Below, one piece after another: positions 7,732-14,781 of a stretch of 44,042 bases of DNA. The stretch comes from DASQHM01 sp035632095. GTDB lineage: Bacteria; Pseudomonadota; Alphaproteobacteria; Ferrovibrionales; Ferrovibrionaceae. The position numbers were made by a program, and so were the translations under genes. Position 1 is the stretch's first letter; each line of letters begins with the position of its first letter. The stretch lies in the NCBI GenBank assembly GCA_035632095.1, contig DASQHM010000076.1:1-44042 (forward strand). Reading direction: 5' to 3'. The notes below the pieces were generated by a model that had not been told where the DNA came from, did no database searches, and worked only from the letters and a program-made list of their open reading frames with translations.

Positions 7732-8994
7732 ATGGCTCTGCAGACGAATAGCAAGATCGTCAAGTGGATCGAGTTCCGCCTGCCGATCATCTCCATGCTC
7801 CAGCATTCGCTGGTGGATTACCCGACGCCGAAGAACCTGAGCTACTGGTGGAGCTTCGGCTCGATCGCCGGCATCGTGCTGGTGATCCAGATCGTGACCG
7901 GGATCGTGCTGGCGATGCACTACACGCCGCACGTCACCATGGCCTTCGATTCGATCCAGCACATCAATCGCGACGTGAACTACGGATGGCTGCTCCACAA
8001 CATCCATATGAACGGCGCGTCCATGTTCTTCGTGGTGGTGTATATCCACATTTTCCGCGGGCTCTACTACGGCTCGTACAAATACCCGCGCGAACTGCTG
8101 TGGTGGCTCGGCGTCATCATCCTGCTGCTGATGATGGCGACGGCGTTCATGGGCTACGTGCTGCCGTGGGGCCAGATGAGCTTCTGGGGCGCCACCGTGA
8201 TCACCAACCTGTTCTCGGCGATCCCAGGCGTCGGCCAGGAGATCGTGACCTGGCTCTGGGGCGGGTTCGCGGTCGGCAATCCGACCTTGAACCGCTTCTA
8301 CAGCCTGCACTACCTGCTGCCGTTCGTGCTTGTGGCGGTGGTGATGCTGCATTTGATGGCGCTGCATACCCACGGTTCCAACAATCCGCTCGGCATCGAC
8401 CGCAAGGGCCCGCAGGATTCGATCCCCTTCCACCCGTATTACACCGTGAAGGACATGTTCGGCTTCATGGTGTTCTTCCTGATTTTCGCGCTGCTTATCT
8501 TCTACGAGCCGAACTACCTCGGCGACCCGGCGAACTTCATCCAGGCCAATCCTCTGGTGACGCCGACGCACATCGTGCCCGAGTGGTACTTCCTGCCCTT
8601 CTATGCCATCTTGCGCTCGGTCCCGAACATCCTGTTCATACCGGCCAAGCTCGCCGGCGTGCTCTGCATGTTCGGCTCGATCTTCCTGCTGTTCCTGTTG
8701 CCCTGGCTCGATACCTCGCGGGTGCGCTCGGCGCGCTTCCGGCCGATCTACAAGCAGTTGTTCTGGATATTCGTCGCCGCTTGCGTCGGCCTCGAATACG
8801 CAGGCGCGAAGCCGCCAGAGGGTATACCGCTGATCATCGGCCGTATCTGCACGGCGTACTACTTCGTCCATTTCCTGATCCTGCTGCCGCTGGTCGGCTG
8901 GTTCGAAACGCCGAAGACGCTGCCGAAGTCGATCAGCGAGCCGGTGCTCGGTGGCGGGGCCGCGCCTGCCGGCGCGACGCGGGAGAAGCCGTAA
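7732..8994 (+). CDS. petB: Cytochrome b of the bc1 complex
   Basis: Cytochrome b carries the two b hemes and the quinol oxidation and reduction sites. The 420-residue product has eight hydrophobic segments, heme-ligand histidines in the helix beginning NYGWLLHNIHMNGASMF and in the later helix with HLMALHTHGSNNP, and the quinol-site PEWY in HIVPEWYFLPFYAILRS. Length matches standalone alphaproteobacterial cytochrome b, with a short C-terminal tail rich in Gly and Ala. The stop overlaps the cytochrome c1 start by one base (TAATG), so b and c1 are separate but coupled, unlike the fused fbcH gene of Bradyrhizobium and relatives. A large open frame on the opposite strand across this gene is a codon-bias shadow. 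Confidence 0.97.
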   Translation: MALQTNSKIVKWIEFRLPIISMLQHSLVDYPTPKNLSYWWSFGSIAGIVLVIQIVTGIVLAMHYTPHVTMAFDSIQHINRDVNYGWLLHNIHMNGASMFFVVVYIHIFRGLYYGSYKYPRELLWWLGVIILLLMMATAFMGYVLPWGQMSFWGATVITNLFSAIPGVGQEIVTWLWGGFAVGNPTLNRFYSLHYLLPFVLVAVVMLHLMALHTHGSNNPLGIDRKGPQDSIPFHPYYTVKDMFGFMVFFLIFALLIFYEPNYLGDPANFIQANPLVTPTHIVPEWYFLPFYAILRSVPNILFIPAKLAGVLCMFGSIFLLFLLPWLDTSRVRSARFRPIYKQLFWIFVAACVGLEYAGAKPPEGIPLIIGRICTAYYFVHFLILLPLVGWFETPKTLPKSISEPVLGGGAAPAGATREKP

Positions 8995-9797
8995 TGCGCG
9001 CCCACCTCATCATCGCCGCCGCGGCTCTTTCGATCGGTTTTGCCGCCAACGCCCTGGCCGCGGACGAAGCGCCGCCGGCCACCGGCAACGTGTTTCAGGC
9101 GGCCGAGCCCAAATCGTTTTCGTGGTCGTTCAACGGACCGTTCGGCACCTTCGACCGGGCCGCCCTGCAGCGCGGCTTCCAGGTCTACAAGGAAATCTGC
9201 TCCAACTGCCATGCCATGAAATACGTGGCGTGGCGCGATCTGAACGACCCCGGCGGACCGGGCTTCACGGCGCCGGAGGTGAAGGCGCTCGCGGCGCAAG
9301 TCCAATACAACGACGGCCCGAACGACAAGGGCGAGATGTACGACCGGCCGGGCCTGCCCTCGGATCATTTCAAGTCGCCGTTCCCGAACGACCAGGCCGC
9401 GCGCGCCACCAACGGCGGGGCGCTGCCGCCCGACCTGTCGCTCATCGTGCTGGCGCGCGAAGATGGCTTGAACTACGTGCGCTCGTTGCTGACCGGCTTT
9501 GACGAAAAGCCGCCGGCGGGCGTCAAGGTCCCGGACGGCCAATATTACAATCCGTATTTTCCTGGCGGCATGATCTCCATGCCCCCGCCACTGCAGGACG
9601 GCGGCGTGACCTACGCCGACGGAACCAAGGCCACCAAGGATCAGATGGCGGCGGATGTCGTAACCTTCCTGCAATGGACCGCCGATCCCACGCTGGAAGC
9701 GCGGCACAACATGGGCCTCAAGGTCGTGGTGTTCCTCCTGGTGCTCATCGGATTGTTCTACGCGGTCAAGCGCAAGGTCTGGGCCGGCGTTCATTGA
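8994..9797 (+). CDS. petC: Cytochrome c1 of the bc1 complex
   Basis: Cytochrome c1 accepts electrons from the Rieske centre and reduces soluble or membrane cytochrome c. The 267-residue precursor has a Sec signal peptide (about residues 1-22, ending ANALA), the covalent heme site CSNCH at 69-73 with AMKYVAW after it, a probable sixth-ligand methionine within GGMISMPPPL, and a C-terminal membrane anchor (VVVFLLVLIGLFYAV) followed by basic residues. The start at 8994 shares its A with the petB stop. The longer open frame upstream is out of register with petB and is a shadow. A strong hairpin terminator follows at 9823-9857, marking the end of the operon. Confidence 0.97.
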   Translation: MRAHLIIAAAALSIGFAANALAADEAPPATGNVFQAAEPKSFSWSFNGPFGTFDRAALQRGFQVYKEICSNCHAMKYVAWRDLNDPGGPGFTAPEVKALAAQVQYNDGPNDKGEMYDRPGLPSDHFKSPFPNDQAARATNGGALPPDLSLIVLAREDGLNYVRSLLTGFDEKPPAGVKVPDGQYYNPYFPGGMISMPPPLQDGGVTYADGTKATKDQMAADVVTFLQWTADPTLEARHNMGLKVVVFLLVLIGLFYAVKRKVWAGVH

Positions 9798-9822
9798 GAC
9801 CGTCCGCAAGTGCGCGGCAGCG

Positions 9823-9857
9823 ACGGCCGCCGGGGTTCCGGCGGCCGTTTGCGTCTT
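9823..9857 (+). terminator. Rho-independent terminator after petC
   Basis: A perfect 11-bp inverted repeat (9823-9833 and 9838-9848, ACGGCCGCCGG) surrounds a 4-base loop GGTT and is followed by a T-rich tail TTTGCGTCTT. It lies 26 bp after the petC stop, between petABC and mtnP on the same strand, so it separates the two units. Confidence 0.85.
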
Positions 9858-9922
9858 GTAATTCGCCATGGGCGGCGATATAGCCGCTGGACGGTAGGGC
9901 GGGCAGCGACAGGAGCGAAGGC

Positions 9923-10807
9923 ATGGCGGCGCGGCGTCGGCCGGTGATCGGCGTAGTGGGCGGCAGCGGCGTCTATGGCCTGGCCGGGTTGAAGGATACG
10001 GCTTGGCGCAAGGTCGCGAGCCCATGGGGCGAGCCGTCGGACGAATTGCTCTTCGGCACGCTCGACGGCATCCAACTCGTGTTCCTGCCGCGCCACGGCC
10101 GCGGCCACCGCGCGTCGCCGAGCGACATCAACTACCGCGCCAATATCGACGCCTTGAAGCGCGCCGGCTGCACCGACGTAATATCGGTCAGCGCCTGCGG
10201 CTCGTTCCGGGAGGAGTTGGCGCCGGGGACGTTCGTGCTGGCGGATCAGTTCATCGACCGGACCTATGCCAGGCCGAAAAGCTTCTTCGGCAAGGGCCTG
10301 GTGGCGCACGTATCCATGGCGCATCCGACCTGCGCCCGGTTGGCCGATGCTCTAGAGAGCGCCGCGCGGGATGCGCGAATCGCGGTGAAGCGCGGCGGCA
10401 CGTATCTCGCCATGGAAGGCCCGCAGTTCTCCTCGCTCGCCGAAAGCAATCTATACCGGAGCTGGGGCTGCGACGTGATCGGCATGACCAACATGCCGGA
10501 GGCTAAATTGGCGCGCGAAGCCGAGCTTTGCTACGCCACCGTCGCCATGGTCACCGATTACGACTGCTGGCACGAGGACCACGGCCATGTTCAGGTCTCC
10601 GCCATCATCAAGGTTCTCATGGACAACGCCGAGAAGGCGCAGAACCTCGTCGCGGGCGTGACGCCGTTGCTTTCGGCGCGTCCCGAGGCCTGTCCGCACG
10701 GCTGCGACCGCGCGCTTGATCACGCGCTGATCACGGCGTCGGAAGCGCGCGACCCGGCGCTGGTGAAAAAGCTGGACGCCATCGCCGGCCGGGTGCTGGC
10801 GGGTTAA
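9923..10807 (+). CDS. mtnP: S-methyl-5'-thioadenosine phosphorylase
   Basis: MtnP splits methylthioadenosine, a by-product of polyamine and acyl-homoserine lactone synthesis, into adenine and methylthioribose-1-phosphate. The 294-residue protein is a class of the purine nucleoside phosphorylase family: IGVVGGSGVYGLAGL at the N-terminus, the phosphate-binding LPRHGRGHRASPSDINYRAN region, ISVSACGSFREELAPGTFV, and the substrate-binding YLAMEGPQFSSLAES followed by IGMTNMPEAKLAREAEL. Length is typical. The adenine phosphoribosyltransferase gene begins 14 bp later, which gives a neat two-step path from MTA to AMP and supports MTA over other nucleosides as substrate. No methylthioribose-1-phosphate isomerase gene is in this window. 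Confidence 0.95.
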   Translation: MAARRRPVIGVVGGSGVYGLAGLKDTAWRKVASPWGEPSDELLFGTLDGIQLVFLPRHGRGHRASPSDINYRANIDALKRAGCTDVISVSACGSFREELAPGTFVLADQFIDRTYARPKSFFGKGLVAHVSMAHPTCARLADALESAARDARIAVKRGGTYLAMEGPQFSSLAESNLYRSWGCDVIGMTNMPEAKLAREAELCYATVAMVTDYDCWHEDHGHVQVSAIIKVLMDNAEKAQNLVAGVTPLLSARPEACPHGCDRALDHALITASEARDPALVKKLDAIAGRVLAG

Positions 10808-10821
10808 GAAGAGAGGCTGCG

Positions 10822-11352
10822 ATGCAGGGCATCAAGTCGCTGATCCGCACCATCCCGGACCACCCCCACAAGGGGATCATGTTCCGCGACATCACCACGC
10901 TGCTGCAAAACCCGCGCGGCTTCCGCAAGACGGTGGACGAGCTGGTTCAGCCGCACGCCGGCGTGCGCATCGACAAGGTGGCCGGCATCGAGGCGCGCGG
11001 CTTCATCCTGGGCGGCGCCGTAGCGCATCAGCTTTCGGTCGGATTCATTCCGCTCCGCAAGAAGGGCAAGCTGCCCTTCACCACCATCGGTCAGGACTAC
11101 GCGCTCGAATACGGCCACGACCGGGTGGAGATGCACATCGACGCGGTGGAAGACGGCGACAACGTGCTGCTGGTGGACGATCTCATCGCTACGGGCGGCA
11201 CGGCGGAAGCCGCGATCAAGCTGATCCGGCGCGCGGGCGGCGAGGTGATCGGCTGCTCTTTCGTCATCGACCTGCCGGATCTCGGCGGGCGGCGCAGGGT
11301 CGAGGACTTGGGCGTCAACGTGCTCACGCTCTGCGAATTCGAGGGCGAATAG
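10822..11352 (+). CDS. apt: Adenine phosphoribosyltransferase
   Basis: Apt joins adenine to PRPP to make AMP. The 176-residue product has the type I phosphoribosyltransferase PRPP loop VLLVDDLIATGGTAEA at residues 115-130, the N-terminal IPDHPHKGIMFRDITTLL typical of Apt, and the GIEARGFILGGAVA segment near 55-67. It follows mtnP by 14 bp with a GAGAGG-like ribosome binding site, so it probably recycles the adenine released by MtnP. PRPP would come from the prs product encoded at 18940-19872. The gene is followed by 200 bp of AT-rich non-coding DNA. Confidence 0.96.
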   Translation: MQGIKSLIRTIPDHPHKGIMFRDITTLLQNPRGFRKTVDELVQPHAGVRIDKVAGIEARGFILGGAVAHQLSVGFIPLRKKGKLPFTTIGQDYALEYGHDRVEMHIDAVEDGDNVLLVDDLIATGGTAEAAIKLIRRAGGEVIGCSFVIDLPDLGGRRRVEDLGVNVLTLCEFEGE

Positions 11353-11361
11353 GCATCATAT

Positions 11362-11424
11362 TGCCGCAGCGCAGCAATTTGAATCTTATTTTGAATCAAT
11401 TGCTTAAATCATATCCCTGCGGCA
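11362..11424. repeat. Nested inverted repeats enclosing a direct repeat
   Basis: Outer arms TGCCGCAG (11362-11369) and CTGCGGCA (11417-11424) enclose inner arms GCAATT (11374-11379) and AATTGC (11398-11403). Between the inner arms the sequence TTGAATC occurs twice, ending at 11385 and 11397. The element lies just past the apt stop in an AT-rich stretch. It could be an operator array or fold as a structured RNA; it has no T tract directly after it, so it is not a simple terminator. Confidence 0.55.
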
Positions 11425-11504
11425 GCGCACTATGATTTTTGACCGCGCGCCCGGCAGCTTTTGACAAGTTTATGAATCATATCGCATCATTAACAAATAC
11501 TTAG
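11381..11504. promoter_or_regulatory. Cluster of GANTC sites and a CtrA-like site
   Basis: Three GAATC sequences (11381, 11393, 11474) fit the GANTC target of the alphaproteobacterial cell-cycle methylase CcrM, and TTAA-N7-TTAG at 11490-11504 differs by one base from the CtrA consensus TTAA-N7-TTAA. A TTGACA lies at 11461-11466. Just downstream, GGGGCATGTGCCCC (11507-11520) is an inverted repeat. These sit immediately before the small unknown gene at 11553. The motifs are seen directly; cell-cycle control is inference. Confidence 0.35.
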
Positions 11505-11552
11505 TCGGGGCATGTGCCCCAGTCTTTTCTGCCGGTATCGGGAGATGTTGTG

Positions 11553-11816
11553 ATGTGGTGGGAACGCCTCGGCGTCGCCCCTGTGCGCCCGCAGGATGCG
11601 GACGCGGGCTGGCACCATGCCGACCTGACGCTGAAGTCCGTCAGCCAGCTTGAGCGCGCGGTCAAGGCGGCGGCGAGCGCCGGAGCCGTCGGCTGGTGGG
11701 TGACGCCCTGGCAGGCGACGCCCAAGGGCTATCAAGCCACCATGACGACGTACTTCGCCAAGCGCACCCACGCGAAGAACTTCCAGGAACATCCGCCGAT
11801 TTCCCAGAAGCGTTGA
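11553..11816 (+). CDS. Small tryptophan-rich protein of unknown function
   Basis: I do not recognise this 87-residue protein. It begins MWWERLGVAP, contains GWHHADLTLKSVSQLERAV and AGAVGWWVTPWQA, and ends with a basic YFAKRTHAKNF segment before QEHPPISQKR. Tryptophan is unusually frequent, there is no signal peptide, and one amphipathic helix (about residues 34-48) is likely. ATG at 11553 was chosen over an upstream ATG at 11514 because GGAG at 11541-11544 gives good spacing and because the upstream part overlaps the inverted repeat GGGGCATGTGCCCC. Codon use is GC-rich in third positions like its neighbours, which supports real coding. It stands alone after a 200 bp AT-rich region and converges on the anti-sigma gene. 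Confidence 0.6.
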   Translation: MWWERLGVAPVRPQDADAGWHHADLTLKSVSQLERAVKAAASAGAVGWWVTPWQATPKGYQATMTTYFAKRTHAKNFQEHPPISQKR

Positions 11817-11833
11817 GGCTTCGCCGCCGCGGG

Positions 11834-12619
11834 TCAGTCGGGCGCGGCGATCAGGCGCTGCAGCTTCTCCAGCACATCGATGGTGACGTCGGACACGGCC
11901 CAGTACGACATGCCGCCGTCGACCCAGTGCAGCACGTTGTAACCCTTGCGGTCCGTCAGGCTCGGGGCGGCGTTCGCGCCGCCCTTGGTGACGAAGACGT
12001 TGATCACGTGCTGGCTGTGGCCGTAAACCAGCGCCGCCGCCTCGGCGCCCCCCAGGTAATCGAGACGCCCGCCGATCAGCGGAAAGCCCTTGGCCGAGAG
12101 ATCCTTGACCGTCGGCGCCAAATCGATGCGGCCGTCGAACCACGGCTTCACCGTATGCTGATCGGTGGACGCCACGTCGGTCAGGTGCTTAGCCTGGAGC
12201 GAACGGATGTGGTCGGCGACGACTTCGTCCACTGTGCCCGGTTCCGCCGCCGGACGCATGGCCAAGTACGTCGTGCCCGAGGACACGGCGACGGCCAGCA
12301 ACAGCGACGCCGCCATCGCGAGCGGCTGCCAGGTCCTGAGTGCAAGCGGCGCGCGCGCGGCCGGGGCGCGCTCGGTCGTAGCCCGAGCCTCGGTCAGGTT
12401 CATGCCGGCGCGTGCGCGAATGCGGGCCGCAAGTCCGTCCGGCGCCGGGTGATAGGCGGCGCGCTCGCGGATCGCCTCGCTCAGCGATTTCCGTTGTTCC
12501 AGCAGCGCGCGGCATTCGCCGCAGCCGCGCACGTGAGCCTCCAGCGCGACCGCCTGTCCGGCGTCCAGCTCACCGTCCACATAGCGATCCAGCATGCCGC
12601 GAACGGCGTTACATTCCAT
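11834..12619 (-). CDS. Zinc-finger anti-sigma factor, membrane anchored
   Basis: The 261-residue product is the likely inhibitor of the ECF sigma factor encoded just upstream. The N-terminus holds a ZAS zinc-binding motif: C3, then H29-x3-C33-x2-C36 in EAHVRGCGECRALL. A single membrane segment lies at about residues 100-120 (LAMAASLLLAVAVSSGTTYLA), putting the C-terminal half in the periplasm. That half contains HVINVFVTKGG and a conserved ending with GYNVLHWVDGGMSYWAVSDV. The gene overlaps the sigma factor gene by 11 bp, which helps keep the two products in balance. The cue that frees the sigma factor is unknown; the cytoplasmic zinc site and the periplasmic domain are both possible sensors. 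Confidence 0.92.
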   Translation of the reverse strand: MECNAVRGMLDRYVDGELDAGQAVALEAHVRGCGECRALLEQRKSLSEAIRERAAYHPAPDGLAARIRARAGMNLTEARATTERAPAARAPLALRTWQPLAMAASLLLAVAVSSGTTYLAMRPAAEPGTVDEVVADHIRSLQAKHLTDVASTDQHTVKPWFDGRIDLAPTVKDLSAKGFPLIGGRLDYLGGAEAAALVYGHSQHVINVFVTKGGANAAPSLTDRKGYNVLHWVDGGMSYWAVSDVTIDVLEKLQRLIAAPD

Positions 12620-13172
12620 GGGCAGGCTTCCTGTCCAGCGCGCCGCCGAGCGCCTCGCGCAGCAACGCGCGCGCCCGCGCCAGCCGCGACATGACCGTGC
12701 CGATCGGTATGCCGGTCACGGTGGCGATTTCCTTGTAGGCCATGTCTTCGAGCTCGCGCAGTACCAGCACTTCCCGGTAGGGCGCAGGCAACGCGGCGAT
12801 GGCGGCGTCGATGGCGCGCTTATCGGCGCGCCGGATGATCTCGGCCTCCGGACCTTCCGGCCCGCTCGCAGCATTTGCCGCCGCGCGCTCGGCCGCGGCC
12901 TCGAGGACATCCGCTTCCACCGTGAGCACTTCCTTCGGCCGATTCCGTCCGAGCCACGTGAAGCAGGTGCGCCGCACGATGGCGAGAATCCACGCCTTGC
13001 CGTTGCCCCCCTGGTAGCCGTCGAAGTATTTGAACGCGCGCAAATAGGCCTCCTGCACCACGTCTTCCGCATCGTGGTCGTTGCGCGTGAGCCATCGCGC
13101 CAGATTGTGCGCGGCGTCGAGGTGTGCGAGCGCCATTTGCTCGAAGCGCCTGGCCTTGGCCTGCTCGCTCAC
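12609..13172 (-). CDS. ECF-family RNA polymerase sigma factor
   Basis: This 187-residue sigma factor has only regions 2 and 4, as in the extracytoplasmic function group. Region 2 spans about residues 12-75 and includes DAEDVVQEAYLRAFKYFDG and AWILAIVRRTCF; region 4 is near 117-170 with LPAPYREVLVLRELEDMAYK and a helix-turn-helix GIPIGTVMSRLARARALL. The start is GTG at 13172, supported by GGAGGAG 8 bases upstream; a TTG one codon earlier is less likely. It is co-transcribed with its anti-sigma factor. An upstream element GGGAATAA-N14-CGGT (minus strand, 13269-13244) is repeated in front of the divergent metallophosphoesterase gene, which suggests autoregulation. Confidence 0.95.
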   Translation of the reverse strand: MSEQAKARRFEQMALAHLDAAHNLARWLTRNDHDAEDVVQEAYLRAFKYFDGYQGGNGKAWILAIVRRTCFTWLGRNRPKEVLTVEADVLEAAAERAAANAASGPEGPEAEIIRRADKRAIDAAIAALPAPYREVLVLRELEDMAYKEIATVTGIPIGTVMSRLARARALLREALGGALDRKPAHGM

Positions 13173-13243
13173 AACAATGTCTCCTCCGGCCGCACGGCCC
13201 CCCCGCTGCGGACGTCCTCGTTTATCGGCCCAGCCTTATCTAT

Positions 13244-13269
13244 ACCGTCCATAGCGACCATTTATTCCC
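13244..13269 (-). promoter_or_regulatory. Predicted ECF promoter of the sigma/anti-sigma operon
   Basis: Read on the minus strand, GGGAATAA (13269-13262) is followed after exactly 14 bases by CGGT (13247-13244). The same pair with the same spacing occurs on the plus strand at 13365-13390. The start site would fall near 13237, giving a leader of about 65 bases before the GTG at 13172. The GGAAT-type -35 element fits ECF promoters in general. Confidence 0.65.
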
Positions 13270-13364
13270 GCATTTCCACGCGGCAATTCCGCAAAGAATA
13301 GTCAATCCGATGCAATGGTTTAGGTCCTTCGCCGAAGTTTTCCGAAACCGATCCGGAGGTTTTC

Positions 13365-13390
13365 GGGAATAACGCCGCCAAAGCCTCGGT
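13365..13390 (+). promoter_or_regulatory. Predicted ECF promoter of the metallophosphoesterase/cupredoxin operon
   Basis: GGGAATAA (13365-13372) is followed after 14 bases by CGGT (13387-13390), matching the element on the opposite strand at 13269-13244. The start site would fall near 13397, about 45 bases before the ATG at 13442. AGGAGG at 13425-13430 serves as ribosome binding site. The match between the two copies, at identical spacing, is the main evidence. Confidence 0.65.
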
Positions 13391-13441
13391 CAATTCCCAT
13401 GCAAGGACCACTCACATCACCGTCAGGAGGCGGATCGGACA

Positions 13442-14332
13442 ATGGAATTGGAACGGAGAGCGTTTCTCAAACTGGCCGGACTTGGCGGCGCCGTTTTCGC
13501 TTCGGGCCTCGGGTTCCGGGCGCTGGCGGCCGACGGCAAGGCCATGCCGGACTTCTACTTCGTGCAATTGTCCGACAGCCATTGGGGCTTCAAGGGACCG
13601 GCGGTCAATCCCGAAGCCGAGAACACGCTGAAGCGCGCCGTGGCGGCGGTGAACGGCCTGCCGGTGCAGCCGGATTTCATCGTCTTCACCGGCGACCTGA
13701 CGCACACCACCGACGATGCCGACGAGCGCCGCAATCGCATGAAGCAGTTCAAGGATATCGTCGCCGGCCTCAAGGTCCGCGACATCCACTTCATGCCGGG
13801 CGAGCACGACGCCGGCCTCGACAAGGGCGCGGTCTACCGCGAATTCTTCGGCGTGACCCACTACACTTTCGATCACAAGGGCATCCACTTCATCGCTCTC
13901 GACAACGTCTCGGATCCGGGTGCGCAGCTCGGCGACGAGCAGCTCGCGTGGCTTGCCGACGATTTGAAAAAGCTGGACAAGAACCAGCCGATCGTGGTCT
14001 TGGCCCATCGCCCGCTGTTCGATCTCTATCCGGACTGGGATTGGGCTACCCGCGACGGCGCCAAAGCGGTCGATCTACTGATGCCGTATACGCAGGTCAC
14101 GGTGTTTTACGGGCACATTCACCAGGAAAACCACCACATGACCGGGCATATCGCCCATCATGCGTCGAAGTCGCTGATCTTCCCGCTCCCGGCGCCCGGC
14201 TCGCAGCCGAAACGCCTGCCGATACCGTGGGACGCCAGCGCGCCGTTCAAGGGCCTCGGCTTCCGCGAAGTGGAAGCGGAGGGGCAGGGCAAGTCCTACG
14301 AGATCGCGGAAAAGCCAGTCATGGGAGCGTAG
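13442..14332 (+). CDS. Tat-exported metallophosphoesterase
   Basis: The 296-residue product is a calcineurin-like phosphoesterase. The N-terminus LERRAFLKLAGLGGAVFASG is a twin-arginine signal with R5 and R6, so the protein is probably exported folded with its metals. Metal-site motifs follow in order: D45-S-H47, G84-D85 in TGDLTH, GEHD at 120-123, H189 in VVLAHRP, and GHIH at 224-227. The usual GNHD motif here reads GEHD, so a glutamate replaces the asparagine that normally bridges metal and substrate. Substrate is unknown. The gene is divergent from the sigma factor gene, lies behind a predicted ECF promoter, and is 2 bp from the CuA-like cupredoxin gene, so the two form an operon that is probably the output of the sigma factor. 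Confidence 0.9.
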   Translation: MELERRAFLKLAGLGGAVFASGLGFRALAADGKAMPDFYFVQLSDSHWGFKGPAVNPEAENTLKRAVAAVNGLPVQPDFIVFTGDLTHTTDDADERRNRMKQFKDIVAGLKVRDIHFMPGEHDAGLDKGAVYREFFGVTHYTFDHKGIHFIALDNVSDPGAQLGDEQLAWLADDLKKLDKNQPIVVLAHRPLFDLYPDWDWATRDGAKAVDLLMPYTQVTVFYGHIHQENHHMTGHIAHHASKSLIFPLPAPGSQPKRLPIPWDASAPFKGLGFREVEAEGQGKSYEIAEKPVMGA

Positions 14333-14334
14333 TC

Positions 14335-14709
14335 ATGCGGCGTGCGTCAGTGTTGCCAACGATCGTCTTGGGCGCGGCCATCGGCTCGGCGGCGGGCATC
14401 GGCGCCGCCGCCATCGAGGCGCGGGCCGAACCCGAGCGCGTCATCGAGATCAGTGCCATGAAGTTCGATTATCTGGCGGAGCCGATCGTCTTGAAGAAGG
14501 GCCAGCCGGTGGTCTTTGTGCTCAGCAGCCTCGACCGGGCCCACGGCTTCAACATGCCCGCCTTCAAGATCCGGGCCGACATCGTTCCCGGCCAGCAGAC
14601 GCGCGTTCGTTTCGTGCCGGACCGCGCCGGCACCTTCGAGTTTCACTGCGACAATTTCTGCGGCGACGGCCACGAAGACATGAGCGAGACATTCGTGGTC
14701 AAGGACTGA
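14335..14709 (+). CDS. Periplasmic cupredoxin with a complete CuA-type site
   Basis: This 124-residue protein has an N-terminal signal or anchor (about residues 8-30, ending IEARAEP) and one cupredoxin domain. The ligand pattern is that of the binuclear CuA centre of cytochrome oxidase subunit II and nitrous oxide reductase: H70 in RAHGFNMP, then C105-x3-C109-x3-H113-x2-M116 in FHCDNFCGDGHEDM. The +4, +8, +11 spacing matches the CuA loop exactly. Unlike subunit II it has no two-helix membrane domain and no oxidase genes beside it. It begins 2 bp after the metallophosphoesterase stop. It may carry electrons or handle copper in the periplasm; which of these cannot be told from sequence. Confidence 0.88.
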   Translation: MRRASVLPTIVLGAAIGSAAGIGAAAIEARAEPERVIEISAMKFDYLAEPIVLKKGQPVVFVLSSLDRAHGFNMPAFKIRADIVPGQQTRVRFVPDRAGTFEFHCDNFCGDGHEDMSETFVVKD

Positions 14710-14781
14710 CGCAGGACTCGCGCCAAGCCTGTCGCATCCACCCGCGCAAAAGTCCAGCGCGAGTGGGCGGCAGATTTGGTC

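Noticed and set aside
7054..8871. A 605-residue open frame on the minus strand opposite petA and petB
   Set aside because: The plus-strand genes are unmistakable; the antisense frame is His-, Arg- and Asp-rich, has no domain pattern, and is what GC-rich codon use produces on the opposite strand.
14710..14781. Inverted repeat ACTCGCGC/GCGCGAGT in the convergent gap after the CuA gene
   Set aside because: The arms are 8 bp with a loop of more than 30 bases and no T run, too weak to list as a terminator.
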